This document shows positions 5,881-7,764 of a stretch of 7,764 nucleotides of DNA, one piece after another (the stretch's first letter is position 1; every line of letters starts with the position of its first letter). Under the pieces are notes generated by a model. It was not told the origin of the DNA. It worked only from the letters and a program-made list of their open reading frames with translations, and did no database searches. Origin of the DNA: UBA4661 sp002405405 (GTDB lineage: Bacteria; Bacteroidota; Ignavibacteria; Kapaibacteriales; UBA4661); NCBI GenBank assembly GCA_036847245.1, contig DAIUAL010000156.1, positions 1 to 7,764 of the forward strand. Direction: 5' to 3'. The position numbers and the translations under genes were made by a program.

Positions 5881-6612
5881 ATGAATAGAGAGATCCATAA
5901 ATGGTGGAGTCCACGACTCAACAAAGACATGGAAATTGCAGTGTATGGACACTGGGGTTTTCCCTTGCTTATGTTTCCAACAGCCGGAGCAGACTATCTC
6001 GAGTACGAACGATTTTACATGATTGATGTTATTAAAGAGTACATAGAGGCAGGCAAGGTCAAAGTGTTTTCAATTAATAGCATTAATAGCGAGAGCTGGT
6101 TGAATCGCCGTATGCACCCACGGCATAAATCTATTCGCCATCAGCAATACAATGGCTATGTAAGCGAAGAGGTTGTACCGTTTATTTGGAATCACATTGG
6201 TGGCAGATTACCCATTATTACAACAGGAGCATCGCTTGGCGCACTTCATGGGGCGAATATGTTTTTTCGTCGTCCTGATCTTTTTGGTGGCACTCTTGCG
6301 ATGAGTGGTGTGTATGATCTTACGGAATACTCCGATGGATATATGGATGAAGATGTGTATTTCAATTCACCTATCCATTATTTGAGCAATCTTTCTGATC
6401 ATGGTGTCTTGGAGCAATTACGTCAAAGCAGACATATTCACATTCTTTCCGGTTCGGGTGCTTATGAGGCACCGGATGCATCGCGGAAACTATCATGGTT
6501 ACTTAGTGTGAAAGGAATTTCGCACGAATTGGACATTTGGGGAGCAGATATGCGGCACGATTGGCCTACATGGCGGGCTATGTTGCCGCACTACCTTGCA
6601 ACACGTTTCTAA
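5881..6612 (+). CDS. Alpha/beta-hydrolase esterase family protein
   Basis: This is a putative carboxylic-ester hydrolase of the esterase-D/PHB-depolymerase-like alpha/beta-hydrolase group; the substrate is unknown. From ATG 5881 the protein has 243 residues. The nucleophile elbow is GASLG (116-120) with Ser118. The probable catalytic His is His226 in RHDWPTW, a typical C-terminal motif of this family. The acid is probably Glu196 or Asp199 in SGSGAYEAPDASR. The N-terminal half has the hydrophobic strand FPLLMFPTAGAD and the YNGYVSEEVVPFIWNHIGG segment that precedes the nucleophile strand. No signal peptide is seen, so it is probably cytoplasmic. An open frame from 5833 would add 16 residues but lacks a better start; a weak purine stretch (AGAGAAG) precedes ATG 5881. 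The gene is apparently monocistronic and ends just before a strong hairpin facing a convergent gene. Confidence 0.85.
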   Translation: MNREIHKWWSPRLNKDMEIAVYGHWGFPLLMFPTAGADYLEYERFYMIDVIKEYIEAGKVKVFSINSINSESWLNRRMHPRHKSIRHQQYNGYVSEEVVPFIWNHIGGRLPIITTGASLGALHGANMFFRRPDLFGGTLAMSGVYDLTEYSDGYMDEDVYFNSPIHYLSNLSDHGVLEQLRQSRHIHILSGSGAYEAPDASRKLSWLLSVKGISHELDIWGADMRHDWPTWRAMLPHYLATRF

Positions 6613-6673
6613 ACGGGCGTTATGCTCTGTTGGGGAATGTGAAGTGTGGTAGCACTTTCATGAACTTCACCAC

Positions 6674-6709
6674 GAGTGGGGGTATTCTTGCAAAAGAATA
6701 CCCCTGCTC
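6674..6709 (+). terminator. Strong hairpin between convergent esterase and CDGSH genes
   Basis: GGGGTATTCTT (6679-6689) and AAGAATACCCC (6694-6704) form a perfect 11-bp stem closed by a GCAA tetraloop (GNRA type). It extends outward through two G-U pairs and three Watson-Crick pairs to 6674/6709. It lies 62 bp after the esterase stop and 33 bp beyond the CDGSH stop, so it can serve both convergent transcripts. The plus side has a short T-rich tail (CTATTTTC); the minus side has no T-run. Confidence 0.75.
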
Positions 6710-6741
6710 TATTTTCGGAGTGAGTAGATTCTTTCTAATGC

Positions 6742-6975
6742 TTATGCTTTCTTTTCGGGAAGATCGAACGCAACCGCACTATGCTCGAAATGTCCTTTAT
6801 GCGCACCATCGCAGAAAGGTTTGTTTTGCGACATACCGCAACGGCAGAGCGATACTGTTGTGCGTCCGCCCAATCCATACTGATTGCCCTGTGCATCAAC
6901 AATAATAAAATCATTTTCTGTTTCGCCTTGAATTTTCAGCGAACCATTAGCATTGACAGTGATTTTTGTTGGCAT
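6742..6975 (-). CDS. CDGSH-type iron-sulfur domain protein
   Basis: Small bacterial CDGSH proteins carry a redox-active 2Fe-2S cluster bound by three cysteines and one histidine; their physiological role is poorly known. The 77-residue protein has the full signature CRCGMSQNKPFCDGAH, with ligands Cys44, Cys46, Cys55 and His59. KITVNANGSLKIQGE near the start forms the beta-strand part seen in bacterial family members, and GLGGRTTVSLCRCG is the usual approach to the cluster. There is no membrane segment, unlike mitoNEET, so it should be cytosolic. Its start ATG (6975-6973) has a clear Shine-Dalgarno sequence, unlike the other genes here. It lies 81 bp downstream of the epimerase-like gene on the same strand and is probably co-transcribed with it. 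Confidence 0.92.
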   Translation of the reverse strand: MPTKITVNANGSLKIQGETENDFIIVDAQGNQYGLGGRTTVSLCRCGMSQNKPFCDGAHKGHFEHSAVAFDLPEKKA

Positions 6976-6982
6976 ATGAAGT

Positions 6983-6987
6983 TCCTT
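6983..6987 (-). promoter_or_regulatory. Shine-Dalgarno sequence of the CDGSH gene
   Basis: On the minus strand AAGGA (complement of 6983-6987) stands 7 bases before the ATG. It is the only good Shine-Dalgarno match at a gene start in this window and supports ATG 6975. Confidence 0.65.
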
Positions 6988-7056
6988 ATAATGATCAAGA
7001 AAGATGAATTGAAAATGTGTAAAACTTTTTGGAAGAAAATGTTCGGCGAAGATACC

Positions 7057-7764
7057 TCATCCGAGCAGATGATGCAAGGCAGATGCAAGAAGAGGAAAGT
7101 GAAATTCAAATCCTGCATTTATCAAGCGTGTCGGTTTGATCTTTTGCCCTTGCAGGAGATATTGAGCAGATTCGCCCAATACCATACGTAAAGCCAGCGC
7201 AGGTACAGGAAAAAGCGATGGACGATGCAGTACTTTGCCTAATGTTTTTGCAAATTCATGCATTGTTACAGGATGAGGTGAAGCAAGATTATATGCACCT
7301 TGTAGAGGTACTATACCTTGTTGCATTTGACGCAAGGGGAAAAGAATGCCTCGTACCGTATCGTCAAAATGTACCCAAGGAAAATATTGTTTCCCTGAAC
7401 CAAGTGCACCACCCACATACAAACGAAAAGGCAGAAGCATTCGCTCCAATGCGCCACCACTCGGGTGTAATACAATACCGATGCGAGGAAGAACGGTGGT
7501 AATGGATGCCGCGTTTGCATCAAGTGCAGCGTGCTCCCATCCAAGACAAATCTGTGCAAGAAGATCACTACCGGCAGAATGCGATTCTTCAACATTATCG
7601 ATACCACAATCGCCATAGTAGCCAACTGCGGATGCAGAAATAAACAACTGCGGTTTGCGCGAAGCGCTGCTCATGGCAGAAACGAGAGTGGTTGTTGTAT
7701 GAATACGACTGTCGAATAATTCCTGCTTGCGATGTTGTGTCCAGCGATAATCGAAAATGCCTGC
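7057..7764 (-). CDS. TIGR01777-family NAD-dependent epimerase/dehydratase-like protein (SDR39U1/YfcH), 5' partial
   Basis: This is an atypical extended SDR family protein of unknown substrate. The open frame runs through the window edge, so 235 residues are visible and the N-terminal nucleotide-binding part (roughly 60-70 residues with the GxxGxxG motif) is missing. At the edge the frame reads AGIFDYRWTQHRKQELFDSR, matching the family's LAG...RW...K...SR region, so the internal ATG at 7674 is not the true start. ISASAVGYYGD, PRIGIVLHPSGGALERML, GGALGSGKQYFPWVHFDD and GAYNLASPHPVTMHEFAKTL follow in family order. The C-terminal DUF1731-type region includes RPSLFPVPALALRMVLGE and INAGFEFHFP. The gene ends in TGA 81 bp upstream of the CDGSH gene on the same strand. 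Confidence 0.92.
   Translation of the reverse strand, partial: AGIFDYRWTQHRKQELFDSRIHTTTTLVSAMSSASRKPQLFISASAVGYYGDCGIDNVEESHSAGSDLLAQICLGWEHAALDANAASITTVLPRIGIVLHPSGGALERMLLPFRLYVGGALGSGKQYFPWVHFDDTVRGILFPLRQMQQGIVPLQGAYNLASPHPVTMHEFAKTLGKVLHRPSLFPVPALALRMVLGESAQYLLQGQKIKPTRLINAGFEFHFPLLASALHHLLG

Noticed and set aside
6781..7191. Plus-strand open frames over the CDGSH gene and the epimerase end (6537-6905, 6781-7191)
   Set aside because: They lie antisense to two genes with clear family signatures and have unlikely compositions, so they are shadows.
7218..7719. Plus-strand open frames opposite the epimerase-like gene
   Set aside because: The minus-strand frame carries all TIGR01777 motifs in order; the plus-strand frames show no domain.

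Overview
The window reads as an ordinary housekeeping stretch of a bacterial chromosome. The organism is probably a member of the Bacteroidota/Chlorobiota/Kapabacteria (FCB) group. Three things suggest this: ScpA carries the LLFFIKRDELDIYDIPI-type core typical of that group; MtgA has the GASTITMQ form of the transglycosylase motif (many proteobacterial enzymes read GGSTISQQ); and most genes have no Shine-Dalgarno sequence. No species can be named from the sequence alone. Base composition looks uniform and moderately AT-rich, and I see no insertion sequence, integrase, tRNA, rRNA or CRISPR array.

Layout. On the minus strand at the left are scpA (1247-441) and then scpB (from 374, running off the left edge), two parts of the SMC-ScpAB condensin. 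The visible scpB frame is broken by an in-frame TAA at 78-80, after which ScpB-like sequence continues in the same frame. A 259-bp divergent region follows, then a plus-strand series: rlmB (23S rRNA 2'-O-methyltransferase), a fumarylacetoacetase-family hydrolase, an unrecognised small protein with an N-terminal hydrophobic segment, a COG0523/CobW-family GTPase, the peptidoglycan glycosyltransferase mtgA, and an alpha/beta-hydrolase esterase. Hairpins that look like terminators follow the FAH gene, the COG0523 gene and the esterase gene. On the minus strand at the right are a TIGR01777-type sugar-nucleotide-epimerase-like gene (5' end beyond the window) and a small CDGSH iron-sulfur protein downstream of it.

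The genes do not form one pathway. The clearest functional pair is scpA-scpB; the unknown gene with the COG0523 GTPase, and the epimerase with the CDGSH gene, are likely co-transcribed. The points most worth a second look are the scpB stop codon, a perfect 21-bp tandem duplication that doubles the end of rlmB including its stop codon, pyrimidine-rich leaders in front of most starts, and a 12-mer shared by the regions upstream of mtgA and the esterase gene. I found no convincing new biological system here.
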